Shown piece by piece: positions 8,430 to 17,652 of a stretch of 64,000 bases of DNA. A model generated the notes under the pieces. That model searched no databases. It was not told where the DNA came from and saw nothing but the letters and a program-made list of their open reading frames with translations. Source of the stretch: Bacteroidales bacterium (lineage in GTDB: Bacteria; Bacteroidota; Bacteroidia; Bacteroidales; UBA932); assembly GCA_017509755.1 (NCBI GenBank), contig JAFWOY010000011.1:1-64000 (forward strand), written 5' to 3'. The position numbers and the translations under genes were made by a program. The first letter of the stretch is position 1. Each line of letters begins with the position of its first letter.

Positions 8430-9326
8430 CTATTTTCCTCCTATCAAAACGGAAGTAATCTTGGGTAAGAAGTGACGCAACAAACGGTAGATAAGCGTCA
8501 ATGATAGCAAAACAAGCAGGACGCTCGCCACGTAGCAAGCGAGGAAACCAATGCTACTCGCAGGATGGAGCAAATAAACGAGTGCCTTTTTGATTCCAAT
8601 CAACAGCAGATAGTGATAGAGATATATAAAGAAGCACCATGCACGCGATGAGGGCATTATGTTGACAGGATGCCGTTCGGTCCAGGATTCGACCGCTTCG
8701 CTCTTGAAGTGCCGGATCGCAGGCCATGCCCCGAGCGTAAAGAAAAAGACTGGTGCAGGTCCGATGTGAAAAGCAAAGAGTACACCTAACGCTAAGACGC
8801 CCACGAATCGGGTATAGTGAATCAATAGCCAAATTATAGGCGAAAGGAGACAACAAATAATCAACTCTCGGATGAACCAAAGAGACAAGTTAACCGGTCC
8901 CGTCCAGAAAACAAATAACGGGTCTCGTAACTTGTCACCAAAGAAACCCGAAATCAATGAAGGTGCAAATTTGCCTGCCACCCAATAGCAAATCCAAAAG
9001 AGAATATTGGCAATCAAATAGGGAATCAGCAAGGAGAAAACTCTTTTTTTGAGCTTCGTGGCAAAATATATGACACTCGGTTTTTCGGGAATGTTGAGAA
9101 AAAACAGATAACCGGAAAGAACAAAGAACAATTGAACAAAACAAAACTCAGTGACGCCACAAATGACTCGCATGACCGCCAGGTAAAAGGGATAGTCTGT
9201 TCCGGCTTCTATCATCGCTGCATGGTTGCAGACGACACCGATAGTCAGGATTACCCTGAACAGATCAAGCCATCGGCTGAAAGCCGATCCTTTTACGACA
9301 ATAGTTGACGGAAGCACGTTTTCCAT
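8430..9326 (-). CDS. Membrane acyltransferase, acyltransferase-3 family
   Basis: 298 residues, highly hydrophobic with about 8-10 predicted membrane segments. Family hallmarks: R-W-L-D-L-F-R then V-V-C-N-H-A near residue 35 (catalytic-type His), F-V-L-S-G-Y-L-F-F, a basic K-L-K-K-R-V-F-S-L-L-I-P-Y loop and L-W-F-I-R-E-L. Such proteins move an acyl group (often acetyl) across the inner membrane onto glycans. It is somewhat shorter than the other four copies in this locus (339-362 residues). The start overlaps the upstream GT4 by 34 nt. It forms a GT4-acyltransferase pair that resembles the pair at 18753-20965. Confidence 0.87.
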   Translation of the reverse strand: MENVLPSTIVVKGSAFSRWLDLFRVILTIGVVCNHAAMIEAGTDYPFYLAVMRVICGVTEFCFVQLFFVLSGYLFFLNIPEKPSVIYFATKLKKRVFSLLIPYLIANILFWICYWVAGKFAPSLISGFFGDKLRDPLFVFWTGPVNLSLWFIRELIICCLLSPIIWLLIHYTRFVGVLALGVLFAFHIGPAPVFFFTLGAWPAIRHFKSEAVESWTERHPVNIMPSSRAWCFFIYLYHYLLLIGIKKALVYLLHPASSIGFLACYVASVLLVLLSLTLIYRLLRHFLPKITSVLIGGK

Positions 9327-10429
9327 TGTTTCATTACGTTTTCTTCGCTATATGTTTCTGTCACTTTTCTCGCTGCAGCACCAAGGTGCGCCCGCATTTC
9401 CTCATCTGACATCAACTGCTCCATCGCACCAGACAAAGCCCGGATATCTCCATCGGGAACTATCAAGCCGTTTACTCCATGCTGAATGATATCGCGTGGG
9501 CCGCAGGGATAGTCGAATGATACTACGGGCAACCCACAACTCATGGCTTCAATCATGACCATCGGAAATCCTTCGTAATGAGAGCTCATGACCAGAAAAG
9601 CACTGGCAGCATACTCATCGGAAATACGGGGAGTAGGAGGGTGAATTTGTACGGATTCACCTAAATCGAGATGGGCGATCTGCTGATGTAACATTTCCAG
9701 CCATTCACCTTGGCCGAAAATATCTAGATGCCATTTTTCTTGTAATACCTTTGGAAGCACCGCCCAGGCATTGATAAGACGGTCGAATCCTTTTTGATAA
9801 TCGAGTCGTCCTACGGCGATGATGCGATGGCTTGAACGGGGGGCGGCAAAAGTGCTGTTCTCCTGTAGTGCTGCGTTGGGAATTACCGTCAAATTCGGCA
9901 GTCTGCCCCAATAACCAGCATCCTCATGAGTCAAAACTATAAAACGATCAAATTGGCGGACAATACGCTCATCTTGTCTGGTCCGGAAGCGGTCGGCAAG
10001 CCCGAGCAAGCCGGATCGATTATATTGAAGACGGAAATACTTATTATAATGCAGTTCCAATATTTTTTTGCTTCCGTCCTTAATCTTGGGGATAAAAGAA
10101 GACTCTGAGGGGTAGAGTGATACAACGATGTCTGCTTTTTCCCGTTTTAGCAAGTCGGATAGTCGATGACGATGGCGCCAACGCTTCCAGAAGTAATACC
10201 CGATTTTGACCAATGGAGAGCGTGCATTGTCAGCGGAATAGTTGATTCCCAAGTCAATCATGCGGACTTCTTTCGGGAAATCGTAAAAAGGTGGACGACC
10301 GTTTTGGTCGGTCGTTACAATCGTCAAGTCGTATCCCCCTTGGCAGGTAAACCAGCGAAGTTTGTTAAGCAGCACCCGCTCCATTCCCCCAGGGTTATAA
10401 ACAGAAGCTATACAATAGATGACTTTCAT
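9293..10429 (-). CDS. GT4-family glycosyltransferase (paralogue of 19826-20965)
   Basis: 378 residues, GT-B fold. N-terminal Y-N-P-G-G-M-E-R-V-L, middle I-A-V-G-R-L-D-Y-Q-K-G-F-D-R-L and donor motif E-G-F-P-M-V-M-I-E-A-M-S-C-G-L-P-V identify GT4. It is clearly related to the GT4 at 19826-20965 along its whole length (shared D-L-G-I-N-Y, D-G-S-K-K-I-L-E, Q-K/E-K-G-F-D-R-L), and both are followed by an acyltransferase-3 gene, which points to an old module duplication. Start overlaps the polymerase stop by 4 nt (ATGA). Confidence 0.88.
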   Translation of the reverse strand: MKVIYCIASVYNPGGMERVLLNKLRWFTCQGGYDLTIVTTDQNGRPPFYDFPKEVRMIDLGINYSADNARSPLVKIGYYFWKRWRHRHRLSDLLKREKADIVVSLYPSESSFIPKIKDGSKKILELHYNKYFRLQYNRSGLLGLADRFRTRQDERIVRQFDRFIVLTHEDAGYWGRLPNLTVIPNAALQENSTFAAPRSSHRIIAVGRLDYQKGFDRLINAWAVLPKVLQEKWHLDIFGQGEWLEMLHQQIAHLDLGESVQIHPPTPRISDEYAASAFLVMSSHYEGFPMVMIEAMSCGLPVVSFDYPCGPRDIIQHGVNGLIVPDGDIRALSGAMEQLMSDEEMRAHLGAAARKVTETYSEENVMKQWKTCFRQLLS

Positions 10430-11676
10430 GTCTTTTGGGGGACAGATGTCTCAATGTCTCCTTCAATACAGAAGAGCAAGGCGTCAATCATAAAGATGTC
10501 GGTGGTAACCTTGCACCATACAATAAAAGTACAAGCTGTCAGCAAAAGGGCCGCAAGAGAAAAACGCCGGAACTTGCTGATGAGAGACAAATGGTTGAAA
10601 ACAAAAAAGATGGAGAAAATGGACAAGCCGATTAAGCCACAATACAGGATATAATTGCAGTAACCAATATCAGAGTTGGTCTGAAAAACGCCTACACGGC
10701 CTTCTCCGATGATCCAGCCCCGCCGGGATTCAGGCCAGACCCACATCGTGTTCAGATGGTCAGTAGAGGTGGTTCGGAACTCGCCCGATTCAATCCAGTT
10801 GAAAAACCCTTCAAATCCAAATCGGAGGTCATCATGAAAGGTTGAGTTGGTATTATACAGATATACGCTGATCACAACGGCTGCTCCAATCAAAACGACC
10901 AGGAGCAGCGATAAAGAGAGCTGTAGTTTTGAAATAACACCGCCCTTCTGAATCGCGAAGTTGACCACTACGATATAGAACAGCCCTAATCCGGTACCGA
11001 CAATTGTAGTCCGCGAAATCATCGATCCGATCACCGTAATAATCAGAAAGCATACAATCAGTAAAATAGACGCTCCAATCCGGCTGCGAACCCGGTTTTC
11101 ACGAGCAAGCTGATGAGCAATCATAATCTGGATGACGGAAAAACGGACACCGGCTGGGTCCAATGCACAGCCAATACCGTAAAGCCGCCCTTTTCGCTCA
11201 TAAAAATCGGTTGCCATCAAGATGGTGGATTCCACCCAGTCGTGGATGAAAGGAACTTCATCAATCAGAAGAGCCAGAATACATTGGGCAATCCCGGCAA
11301 GTGCCAAAAAACGGGATACCAAAAGCAGATCTACCCGTTTGTTCATCAACTTCAATAATGCATAGACGCCATAGGCTCCACCTAACCAAGTTCCAAAAGA
11401 AGCAAAATAGGTTACATAATCCCGGTTGTTTGAGCCGTTGATGGTGATGGCAACATAGCACCAGAGGGAGAATAAAACGGCCAGAAAACCCGAAATAATA
11501 ACTCTTTTTGACAATTGGGGCTGTCGATTGCGGATCCCATCAAGCATGAAAGCGATGATACCGATTACAGCAAGGATCATCTTCGTATTCGCTACCGGAA
11601 ATATCCGCAATGTAAAGTCGAAAAAATACAGATCGACCACTAGAATTCCCAAAAAACCAATAAACAGTTTTCTCAT
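10426..11676 (-). CDS. wzy: Wzy-like polysaccharide polymerase
   Basis: 416 residues, strongly hydrophobic, with about ten to twelve predicted membrane helices and a larger polar loop in the C-terminal half (around E-S-G-E-F-R-T-T-S-T-D-H). Size, topology and place among glycosyltransferases fit an O-antigen/capsule polymerase that joins lipid-linked repeat units in the periplasm. Wzy proteins share little sequence, so this call rests on topology and context. It is the only polymerase candidate in the locus. It overlaps the following GT4 by 4 nt and starts 3 nt after the preceding GT2 in transcription order. Confidence 0.75.
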   Translation of the reverse strand: MRKLFIGFLGILVVDLYFFDFTLRIFPVANTKMILAVIGIIAFMLDGIRNRQPQLSKRVIISGFLAVLFSLWCYVAITINGSNNRDYVTYFASFGTWLGGAYGVYALLKLMNKRVDLLLVSRFLALAGIAQCILALLIDEVPFIHDWVESTILMATDFYERKGRLYGIGCALDPAGVRFSVIQIMIAHQLARENRVRSRIGASILLIVCFLIITVIGSMISRTTIVGTGLGLFYIVVVNFAIQKGGVISKLQLSLSLLLVVLIGAAVVISVYLYNTNSTFHDDLRFGFEGFFNWIESGEFRTTSTDHLNTMWVWPESRRGWIIGEGRVGVFQTNSDIGYCNYILYCGLIGLSIFSIFFVFNHLSLISKFRRFSLAALLLTACTFIVWCKVTTDIFMIDALLFCIEGDIETSVPQKT

Positions 11677-11679
11677 GGC

Positions 11680-12645
11680 TTACCGGTAAAGAATGCCGTA
11701 AACGAATTTATGAACCAACACATAATAGAGTTTCACGCCTGTCCATAACCGATGTGCAGCCATTCCTTGCAAGAGGCGGATTCGAAATGGCAACGCCTTG
11801 TTATTCATGGCGTAAGCATTAGCCTCGGGGAACCATCCAAACCAGCATTCATAGTTACTCCGCTCTTTGCTGATCAGTAGTGGCCGTTTCAGAAACAATT
11901 TCAAATCGTAAAGAGACGGTTTCAGAATCTCAGCATAGGTTGAACAAGAGACAGCTTTCGATGCAGCATCAAGATTGGTCTCAATCTCTCTTCGTCGCCT
12001 GTCACTGAACTTGCGACTGAGTGAACTCTCACTCAGAGCATTATAACAGTAAAGCGCATCATGAAGCTGGACAACCCGGTCTGCCGCGCAAAAAGCTTTT
12101 ATCATGAATTGCATATCTTCGCCCATATCGGCACCGTGAATGAAGCGGATGTTATGCTCGACAATAAGCTCGCGACGAAGCAGAAACAGCCAGAGATTCC
12201 AACGCATTGTTCCTCCCATCAGGTTTTTTAAAGCTTGTAATGGCGTTTCATAATCAGCCTGTCTCATTAATCGTGCGTTTCGGCCGAATCCCAGTGTCCA
12301 GTCCCAACCAATAATGTCGGTTCCGTCTGAGACCGCGATAGCCGTTTCAATGGCATGCGGCATCAGCGTGTCGTCAGCGTCCACAAAACCAATGTATTCG
12401 CCAGAAGCCACATCCAGTCCCCGGTTTCGGGCAGCTGCCACACCCTGATTTTCCTGGTGGACAATCTGGCAAGGAATATTGCTTTTTGCTGCAAAATTAT
12501 CCAGAAGATCCGCTGTACGGTCGGTACTCCCGTCATTTACGAAAACAACCTCAAAGTCACGGTATGTTTGTTCATTTAAACTCTGCAACGCAAGGGGAAG
12601 CGTTGTTTCTGCATTAAATACCGGTATGATGAGACTGATTTTCAT
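11680..12645 (-). CDS. GT2-family glycosyltransferase
   Basis: 321 residues with a GT-A fold: I-I-P-V-F-N at the N-terminus, nucleotide-binding N-D-G-S (37-40), A-A-R-N-R-G and the metal-binding D-A-D-D (89-92). The C-terminal third is variable and basic, as is usual for acceptor specificity in this family. Inverting transfer of one sugar to the growing repeat unit is expected; which sugar is unknown. The start overlaps the upstream GT14 gene by 4 nt. Confidence 0.88.
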   Translation of the reverse strand: MKISLIIPVFNAETTLPLALQSLNEQTYRDFEVVFVNDGSTDRTADLLDNFAAKSNIPCQIVHQENQGVAAARNRGLDVASGEYIGFVDADDTLMPHAIETAIAVSDGTDIIGWDWTLGFGRNARLMRQADYETPLQALKNLMGGTMRWNLWLFLLRRELIVEHNIRFIHGADMGEDMQFMIKAFCAADRVVQLHDALYCYNALSESSLSRKFSDRRRREIETNLDAASKAVSCSTYAEILKPSLYDLKLFLKRPLLISKERSNYECWFGWFPEANAYAMNNKALPFRIRLLQGMAAHRLWTGVKLYYVLVHKFVYGILYR

Positions 12646-13526
12646 TGTCGTGACAAAGATACGACCTTTTCAATAAAATGCGGGTTCCGACTGTTGAATT
12701 TCCGGGCAAAAAAAGCTGGGGAATTGCACAAAACATCCCAGTCTGCTTCTTCCCAGTCGATGATCTCCCAGTTGCCTGTCTGTGGGTTCGTCCGCCAACC
12801 GATACAGCGCATGCTGCCAATTCCGTCGGATTCAGGATGAAAGAGGTTCTCTTTATAGGGAGATATCCAGGCTAAAGTCTGGACGAAGCTCTCGTCTGGA
12901 CAGTAGGTGTGGGTGAAAACACGTCGCGCCCAGTCCTGGTGTGAGAGCAGAAACTGAACCATCGGATGAGTTATGCTCACCCACTGGGATCCACGTCGGA
13001 AATCAATGGTACGATTTCGCTTGATGCCAAGCGATTGCTGGACTCGCAGGAAACTGGCTCTGAATAGCCGGTGAAGTTGCCATCTGCAGGTGTGTTCGGC
13101 ACGAAAATCATGCGGAAACAAATGCCAGTAATGCATGCGCGATTCCAGACTGGTCTGAAGGGCCGCAATGTTATAGCCAATAAATTCCTTGCCACGGTTT
13201 TGATCGCAGAAGGCATGGATGTAGTCTTGGCTCTTGAGGGGAAGATCTACGCCGGAGAGAAGATGGTAGTACTGGTATGGTCCATGTGCGGCTGAGACCG
13301 AAAACAGCAAGTATTCAGCCTCAATCATGCTGGCATCGCCCCAATAGATACTGACACGCTGGTCAAGGACAAATAATCCTGCCTGCTTGACGTTTAACTT
13401 CGGAAGCACCGGAACCTTTTTGTCGATATGCACATAGATGTCGTTGCGCGCATCGTCAATGCAGTCGAGCAGGGTTTGCAGCAGGCCGAACTCATTATGG
13501 GCCAGTATCAGATAAGCGTGCTTCAT
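12642..13526 (-). CDS. GT14 (Branch/core-2-like) glycosyltransferase
   Basis: 294 residues. The start K-H-A-Y-L-I-L-A-H-N-E-F and D-I-Y-V-H-I-D-K-K are diagnostic of the Branch domain (beta-1,6-N-acetylglucosaminyltransferase-like, GT14). Further family features are I-Y-W-G-D-A-S-M-I-E-A-E, L-S-G-V-D-L-P-L-K-S and the C-terminal F-F-A-R-K-F. GT14 enzymes usually add a branching HexNAc or pentose; the exact linkage here is inferred only from family. The first 33 codons and the 4-nt overlap with the upstream GT8 are almost identical in DNA to the truncated copy at 15545-15895. Confidence 0.88.
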   Translation of the reverse strand: MKHAYLILAHNEFGLLQTLLDCIDDARNDIYVHIDKKVPVLPKLNVKQAGLFVLDQRVSIYWGDASMIEAEYLLFSVSAAHGPYQYYHLLSGVDLPLKSQDYIHAFCDQNRGKEFIGYNIAALQTSLESRMHYWHLFPHDFRAEHTCRWQLHRLFRASFLRVQQSLGIKRNRTIDFRRGSQWVSITHPMVQFLLSHQDWARRVFTHTYCPDESFVQTLAWISPYKENLFHPESDGIGSMRCIGWRTNPQTGNWEIIDWEEADWDVLCNSPAFFARKFNSRNPHFIEKVVSLSRQ

Positions 13527-14428
13527 ACCATTCGCTGTTTAAGGTTCCGCAGCCTGTCGATCAGCCGGCCGGCGGGCGTCTTGTAGAACCTCCAAATGCG
13601 GTGTGTTTTTTTGTCGGGCGTCCATTCCGTTTTGATTTCTTCCGGAAGAGAGTCATAAGCCTTCCACCATTCCCCGAATTTGACCGTGAAGAGCCGCCAT
13701 GGCTTGCCGCCGGTATAGTGGATCGTAGCCGCTTCTTGCACTTCTTCCCAGAGTTGCGCACTGTACTGACGAATGAAGTCAGGCCGGTACTTCGGAATGA
13801 AGAAGGTCCGGATACCGTTGAAAAGCGGACTGAGAGGCAACACATGGCCTTGGCAGACCTGGTTGAGGGCGTCCTGGTCCGGGAACTCCAGATAGGGGAC
13901 CCGGCAAGCCTCCAGGAGCTTCTCCGAGACGTGGTCCTTCCGCATCTGCGCCAGGTTCATCAGCAGAAAACCCGAGTTGAAATAGCGATGCGGATCGCAG
14001 CCCAATGCGCGGAAGCGTTCCGCCTGCTTTTCAATCGGAGCTTCGAAGACCACCCCCAGCCAGTTTTCGCCCAACGCAGTCTTGCGGTACAACTGCCCGA
14101 TGTCCTGCCGGACAATCACATCGCAGTCGATGTAAACGATCTTGTCGTATTCCGGCAGCAGTTCCGGCAGCAACAGCCGGAATGATGCCGCTTCCGTGTA
14201 ACGCGGGTCCGTATAGATCCCTTCCAGGCGGCCTTTCAGAGGCAGATACCGAAGCGTCAACCGACCTTGCCCGAGCCGTACCAGCTTTTCCTGCATCCGT
14301 TGCGGGATGGGTTCGGTCACCAGGCAGACCACTTCAAAGTCTCCGGTCGAGGCATCCAGCATCGACCGCAGCATCGTAGCCGCCGGCACGAAGTAGTTGG
14401 GGGTAAATGCGATGGCGAGAGGGGTCAC
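13523..14428 (-). CDS. GT8-family glycosyltransferase, copy 1
   Basis: 301 residues, retaining GT-A enzyme of family GT8. Visible: A-I-A-F-T-P-N-Y-F-V-P-A near the start, metal-binding D-C-D at 101-103, F-N-S-G-F-L-L-M-N-L and the late H-Y-T-G-G-K-P-W motif with the second metal-ligand His. The family commonly transfers galactose or glucose. By eye it differs at about 29 of 300 positions from the copy at 15892-16809, and the 3' quarter of the two genes is nearly identical in DNA. GC is higher than in the neighbouring GT2 genes. It overlaps the next GT14 by 4 nt. Confidence 0.9.
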   Translation of the reverse strand: MTPLAIAFTPNYFVPAATMLRSMLDASTGDFEVVCLVTEPIPQRMQEKLVRLGQGRLTLRYLPLKGRLEGIYTDPRYTEAASFRLLLPELLPEYDKIVYIDCDVIVRQDIGQLYRKTALGENWLGVVFEAPIEKQAERFRALGCDPHRYFNSGFLLMNLAQMRKDHVSEKLLEACRVPYLEFPDQDALNQVCQGHVLPLSPLFNGIRTFFIPKYRPDFIRQYSAQLWEEVQEAATIHYTGGKPWRLFTVKFGEWWKAYDSLPEEIKTEWTPDKKTHRIWRFYKTPAGRLIDRLRNLKQRMV

Positions 14429-14490
14429 GAAGAATATGAATTAAGTTAGGATTTTCTTTGCACCTGGCACAGTAAGGCCGTAAGCAGATT

Positions 14491-15579
14491 TCATCGCTCC
14501 CCTATCAAAGTTTTCGTAGTTCGGGGTAATACTAACTCCATCAGCGCAAACAACCCCAAACAGAATAAGACAACTATCGCTGGGGTTATGAAAAACTCCA
14601 GGCAATCCCATCCGATACTACTTGGCAGTATATGATTGACCAGCGGGGAAACAAGTGATTGATGGATAAGGATTCTATGAGATGCAAAAATAAAAAAACT
14701 ACTTCTAACGAGAAAAGAGTGATTACGAATAAGGTCCTTAAGAATGAGCGATGCCATCACACAGAAAGAGGCTCCTATCCCGAAAAACAAAAACAGGATT
14801 TTGAAAAAGCGGCTCCAATATTGAGAGTAACCAGATGTTATAAGAAGGGCAATCAAAAATACAGAAGCAAATGTATAGAAGAAGATACGTTTATCCCAAA
14901 TAATTCTCACGATATTTTTCCCGTTAATTTGGAGGACAGAACCTGTTAAGAAAAACACAAATCCTTCTGGTATCAGGCCGCTGACAATAACAAAGATGCC
15001 AAGAACAACAACATAACCCGTCAGTCCCATACCCTTAATGAATGTATAAATCACGGGTGTCAGGAGCGTATAGACCATCAGGTCACGGATGAACCACAGT
15101 GGACTATCAAGAGGAAAGACTGTGCCTCCGAACGGAATGCCACTACCAGTATTCCAAAATAACTGAACTCCACCAACCTTATGAAAATACTGGCAGAAAG
15201 ACATCCCATTACCCAGATGGAAAGAGAACCCCCAAAATACGAGAAATGCAATAGAATTCCATAAGAAGTAAGGAATAAACAACGATTTTACTCGATGACG
15301 GATTTTTACTCTCCAAGCGGTCCAGGACCAATCATTCAGATTGTTAAAAAAAAGATAACCAGAAACGAAGAAAAAGAGAGGGACGGCAAGTCTGCAGATT
15401 CCCTCAGAAAAAAACACGCACAAGCAGCGTAATGCCCCCGTGGCACCAACAATTGAATCTGATCCTTGATGTAGCACCACGACAGCCACTGCCATCGGGA
15501 AACGGAGACAATCAATTGTTTTTGATTGCAAATCCGTCCAATAATCATTGTCTCGGGAATAATGTGCTATTGCGGTCAT
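14491..15579 (-). CDS. Membrane acyltransferase, acyltransferase-3 family
   Basis: 362 residues, about ten hydrophobic segments. Family marks: I-D-C-L-R-F-P then V-V-V-L-H-Q-G (catalytic-type His near 37), F-F-V-S-G-Y-L-F-F, V-K-S-L-F-I-P-Y-F-L-W-N and P-L-W-F-I-R-D-L. Closest relative in the window is the protein at 24546-25595 (shared C-R-L/I-A-V-P, S-G-Y-L-F-F, P-x-G-x-x-F-P/L-F-D-x-P-L-W-F-I-R). It probably O-acylates the repeat unit. The gene sits between the two duplicated GT8/GT14 copies, and its start overlaps the 3' end of the truncated GT14 by 35 nt. A 62-nt gap separates it from the next gene. Confidence 0.87.
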   Translation of the reverse strand: MTAIAHYSRDNDYWTDLQSKTIDCLRFPMAVAVVVLHQGSDSIVGATGALRCLCVFFSEGICRLAVPLFFFVSGYLFFNNLNDWSWTAWRVKIRHRVKSLFIPYFLWNSIAFLVFWGFSFHLGNGMSFCQYFHKVGGVQLFWNTGSGIPFGGTVFPLDSPLWFIRDLMVYTLLTPVIYTFIKGMGLTGYVVVLGIFVIVSGLIPEGFVFFLTGSVLQINGKNIVRIIWDKRIFFYTFASVFLIALLITSGYSQYWSRFFKILFLFFGIGASFCVMASLILKDLIRNHSFLVRSSFFIFASHRILIHQSLVSPLVNHILPSSIGWDCLEFFITPAIVVLFCLGLFALMELVLPRTTKTLIGER

Positions 15580-15895
15580 CTTGAAGCGTTCTATTACAGG
15601 GCACTAGAACTTGGCGATAGTACTGCGTATGGTCAGTAGAATAGCGATGCCAAGCGGGGTCATCATGATCTTCCTCCGCAAATTCCGCCTCCACCATGCT
15701 GAACCCGCCCCAATGGATGTCAATGCGCTGGTCCAACAGTTGCAACCCGGCTTGTTCAGCGTGCAAAGCGGGCAGCGTTTTGACTTTTTTGTCGATATGC
15801 ACATAGATGTCGTTGCGCGCATCGTCAATGCAGTCGAGCCGGGTTTGCAGCAGGCCGAACTCATTATGGGCCAGTATCAGATAAGCGTGCTTCAT
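15545..15895 (-). pseudogene. Truncated GT14 (Branch) gene copy
   Basis: The first 70 codons match the intact GT14 at 12642-13526 (K-H-A-Y-L-I-L-A-H-N-E-F, D-I-Y-V-H-I-D-K-K, W-G-G-F-S-M-V-E-A-E), then similarity stops abruptly after E-A-E-F near nt 15690 and the frame runs on through 45 unrelated residues. An intact enzyme needs about 200 more residues, so the product would be inactive. The 4-nt overlap with the upstream GT8 is preserved from the duplication. This is read as the remnant of a duplicated GT8-GT14 pair whose 3' part was replaced when the acyltransferase gene came to lie next to it. Confidence 0.8.
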
Positions 15896-16809
15896 GCCAT
15901 TCGCTGTTTAAGGTTCCGCAGCCTGTCGATCAGCCGGCCGGCGGGCGTCTTGTAGAACCTCCAAATGCGGTGTGTTTTTTTGTCGGGCGTCCATTCCGTT
16001 TTGATTTCTTCCGGGAGAGAGTCATAAGTCTTCCACCATTCCCCGAATTTGACCGTGAAGAGCCGCCATGGCTTGCCGCCGGTATAGTGGATCGTAGCCG
16101 CTTCTTGCACTTCTTCCCAGAACTGCGCACTGTACTGGCGGATGAAATCGGGGCGGTACTTCGGAATGAAGAAGGTCCGGATGCCATTGTAAAGCGGACT
16201 GAGGGGCAACACATGGCCTTGGTAGACTTGGTTGAGGGCGTCCTGGTCCGGGAATTCCAGATAGGGAACGCGGCAGGCTGCCAACAGCTTTTCGGATACC
16301 TTGTCTGCGCGCATTTGTTTGAGATTCATCAGCAGAAAGCCCGAGTTGAAGTAGCGGTTCGGATCACAACCCAGTGCACGGAAACGCTCGGCCTGCTGTT
16401 CGATGGGTGCTTCGAAAACGGCGCCGAGCCAGTTCTGGCACAGGTCGGTTTCAGCATACAGTTTCCCAACGTCCTGCCTGACAATCACATCACAATCGAT
16501 ATAGACGATTCGGTCATATTCCGGCAACAATTCTGGCAGCAACAAGCGGAACGAAGCGGCTTCAGTATAGCGAGGATTCGTATAGATGCCTTCCAATCGC
16601 CCTTTAAGGGGTAGATACCTGAACGATAGCCGCCCTGCCCCCAATCGCACCAGTATTTCCTGCATCCTTTCCGGAATAGGCTCTGTGACCAGACAAACCA
16701 CTTCAAAGGAACCCGTCGAAGAATCCAGCAGCGACCTGAGCATCGTTGCCGCAGGCACGAAATAGTTCGGTGTGAAGGCGATGGCGAGGGGTGTAGGGAT
16801 GTTATACAA
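15892..16809 (-). CDS. GT8-family glycosyltransferase, copy 2
   Basis: 305 residues, about 90% identical by eye to copy 1 at 13523-14428. The catalytic D-C-D (residues 105-107), the F-N-S-G-F-L-L-M-N-L motif and the C-terminal H-Y-T-G-G-K-P-W are intact, so both copies should be active. Differences concentrate in the N-terminal half (for example residues 25-65 and 110-140, next to the donor site), so the copies may have different specificities; that is inference. It follows the capsular-synthesis GT gene after 12 nt and overlaps the truncated GT14 by 4 nt. Confidence 0.9.
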   Translation of the reverse strand: MYNIPTPLAIAFTPNYFVPAATMLRSLLDSSTGSFEVVCLVTEPIPERMQEILVRLGAGRLSFRYLPLKGRLEGIYTNPRYTEAASFRLLLPELLPEYDRIVYIDCDVIVRQDVGKLYAETDLCQNWLGAVFEAPIEQQAERFRALGCDPNRYFNSGFLLMNLKQMRADKVSEKLLAACRVPYLEFPDQDALNQVYQGHVLPLSPLYNGIRTFFIPKYRPDFIRQYSAQFWEEVQEAATIHYTGGKPWRLFTVKFGEWWKTYDSLPEEIKTEWTPDKKTHRIWRFYKTPAGRLIDRLRNLKQRMA

Positions 16810-16821
16810 GTCGTACCGATT

Positions 16822-17652
16822 TTATTTGTACGTCAATTTATGGATAGAGATCGACCTAAGTATTTCCGCTTCAGATAACAAAGTGAACCTTGAATCATTC
16901 ATGAATTGTTGAAGGTAGTGGGGCCGTGTGTCGCTAACGAGCGGCATATCGGCCGGGAAGCCATAAACATCGCACAAAATCTGAAAGAAAAAATAGTCGG
17001 GCATCGAATTGTGTTCTTCCCACCATAGCAACATCAGGCTGCACAGGTCGGAAATGGGCTGAGATGCTTTCCGGGCGACAATAAAACTATTCAACATATT
17101 GACACGGAACCCTTTGGCCCAGCCGAAGTAGTAGGCATACGTATTTCTCCAATAGGAAATGTGAGGTTCTGTAGGATCTCTTCGAAATACGAAGAAGTCG
17201 CGTTGGATGTATTCTTCAGGGAGCGGCCCGCTCAATAAAATTGTGGCATCCATCCAGATGCCTCCGTACACTGTCAATAGCATCAGACGAAGTAGATCGG
17301 AGAAGTGGGCAAACGAGAAATATTTGCGTTTTGCTGCTACAAAATCTGGAATGTCAATGTATTCATGAAGGTTTTGGTCAGAAAGGCGGATGATCAAGTA
17401 ATCAGGGGCCCATTTTTCCACAGATTCCAGACATCTCCGAACAACTGCAGGCACATCATCATAGCCTTGCGCCCAATATTGCCAGATGATTCTTTCCGTT
17501 TGCAGTTCCATCTTGGCTATCAATGGATATGAAGGCTTCTTCCTTCGGAAAGATGCGATCAATTCTGTACAAGTATCTGCTACACGTTTATGATGAGCAA
17601 GAATTTTGTGTTCACGCAATTTCCGCCAAACAAATGTATGGGAAAGATTCAT
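16822..17652 (-). CDS. GT32-like capsular polysaccharide synthesis protein
   Basis: 276 residues. R-I-I-W-Q-Y-W-A-Q-G, R-C-L-E-S-V-E-K-W-A-P-D-Y and especially F-S-D-L-L-R-L-M-L-L-T-V-Y-G-G-I-W-M-D-A-T (written here in parts: S-D-x-x-R and G-G-I-W-M-D) are the hallmarks of the GT32/Caps_synth family (OCH1-like), in which the Asp of W-M-D belongs to the metal-binding DxD-like site. A sugar transferase acting on the capsule intermediate is the best reading; donor unknown. The upstream GT14 gene overlaps it by 4 nt. Confidence 0.85.
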   Translation of the reverse strand: MNLSHTFVWRKLREHKILAHHKRVADTCTELIASFRRKKPSYPLIAKMELQTERIIWQYWAQGYDDVPAVVRRCLESVEKWAPDYLIIRLSDQNLHEYIDIPDFVAAKRKYFSFAHFSDLLRLMLLTVYGGIWMDATILLSGPLPEEYIQRDFFVFRRDPTEPHISYWRNTYAYYFGWAKGFRVNMLNSFIVARKASQPISDLCSLMLLWWEEHNSMPDYFFFQILCDVYGFPADMPLVSDTRPHYLQQFMNDSRFTLLSEAEILRSISIHKLTYK

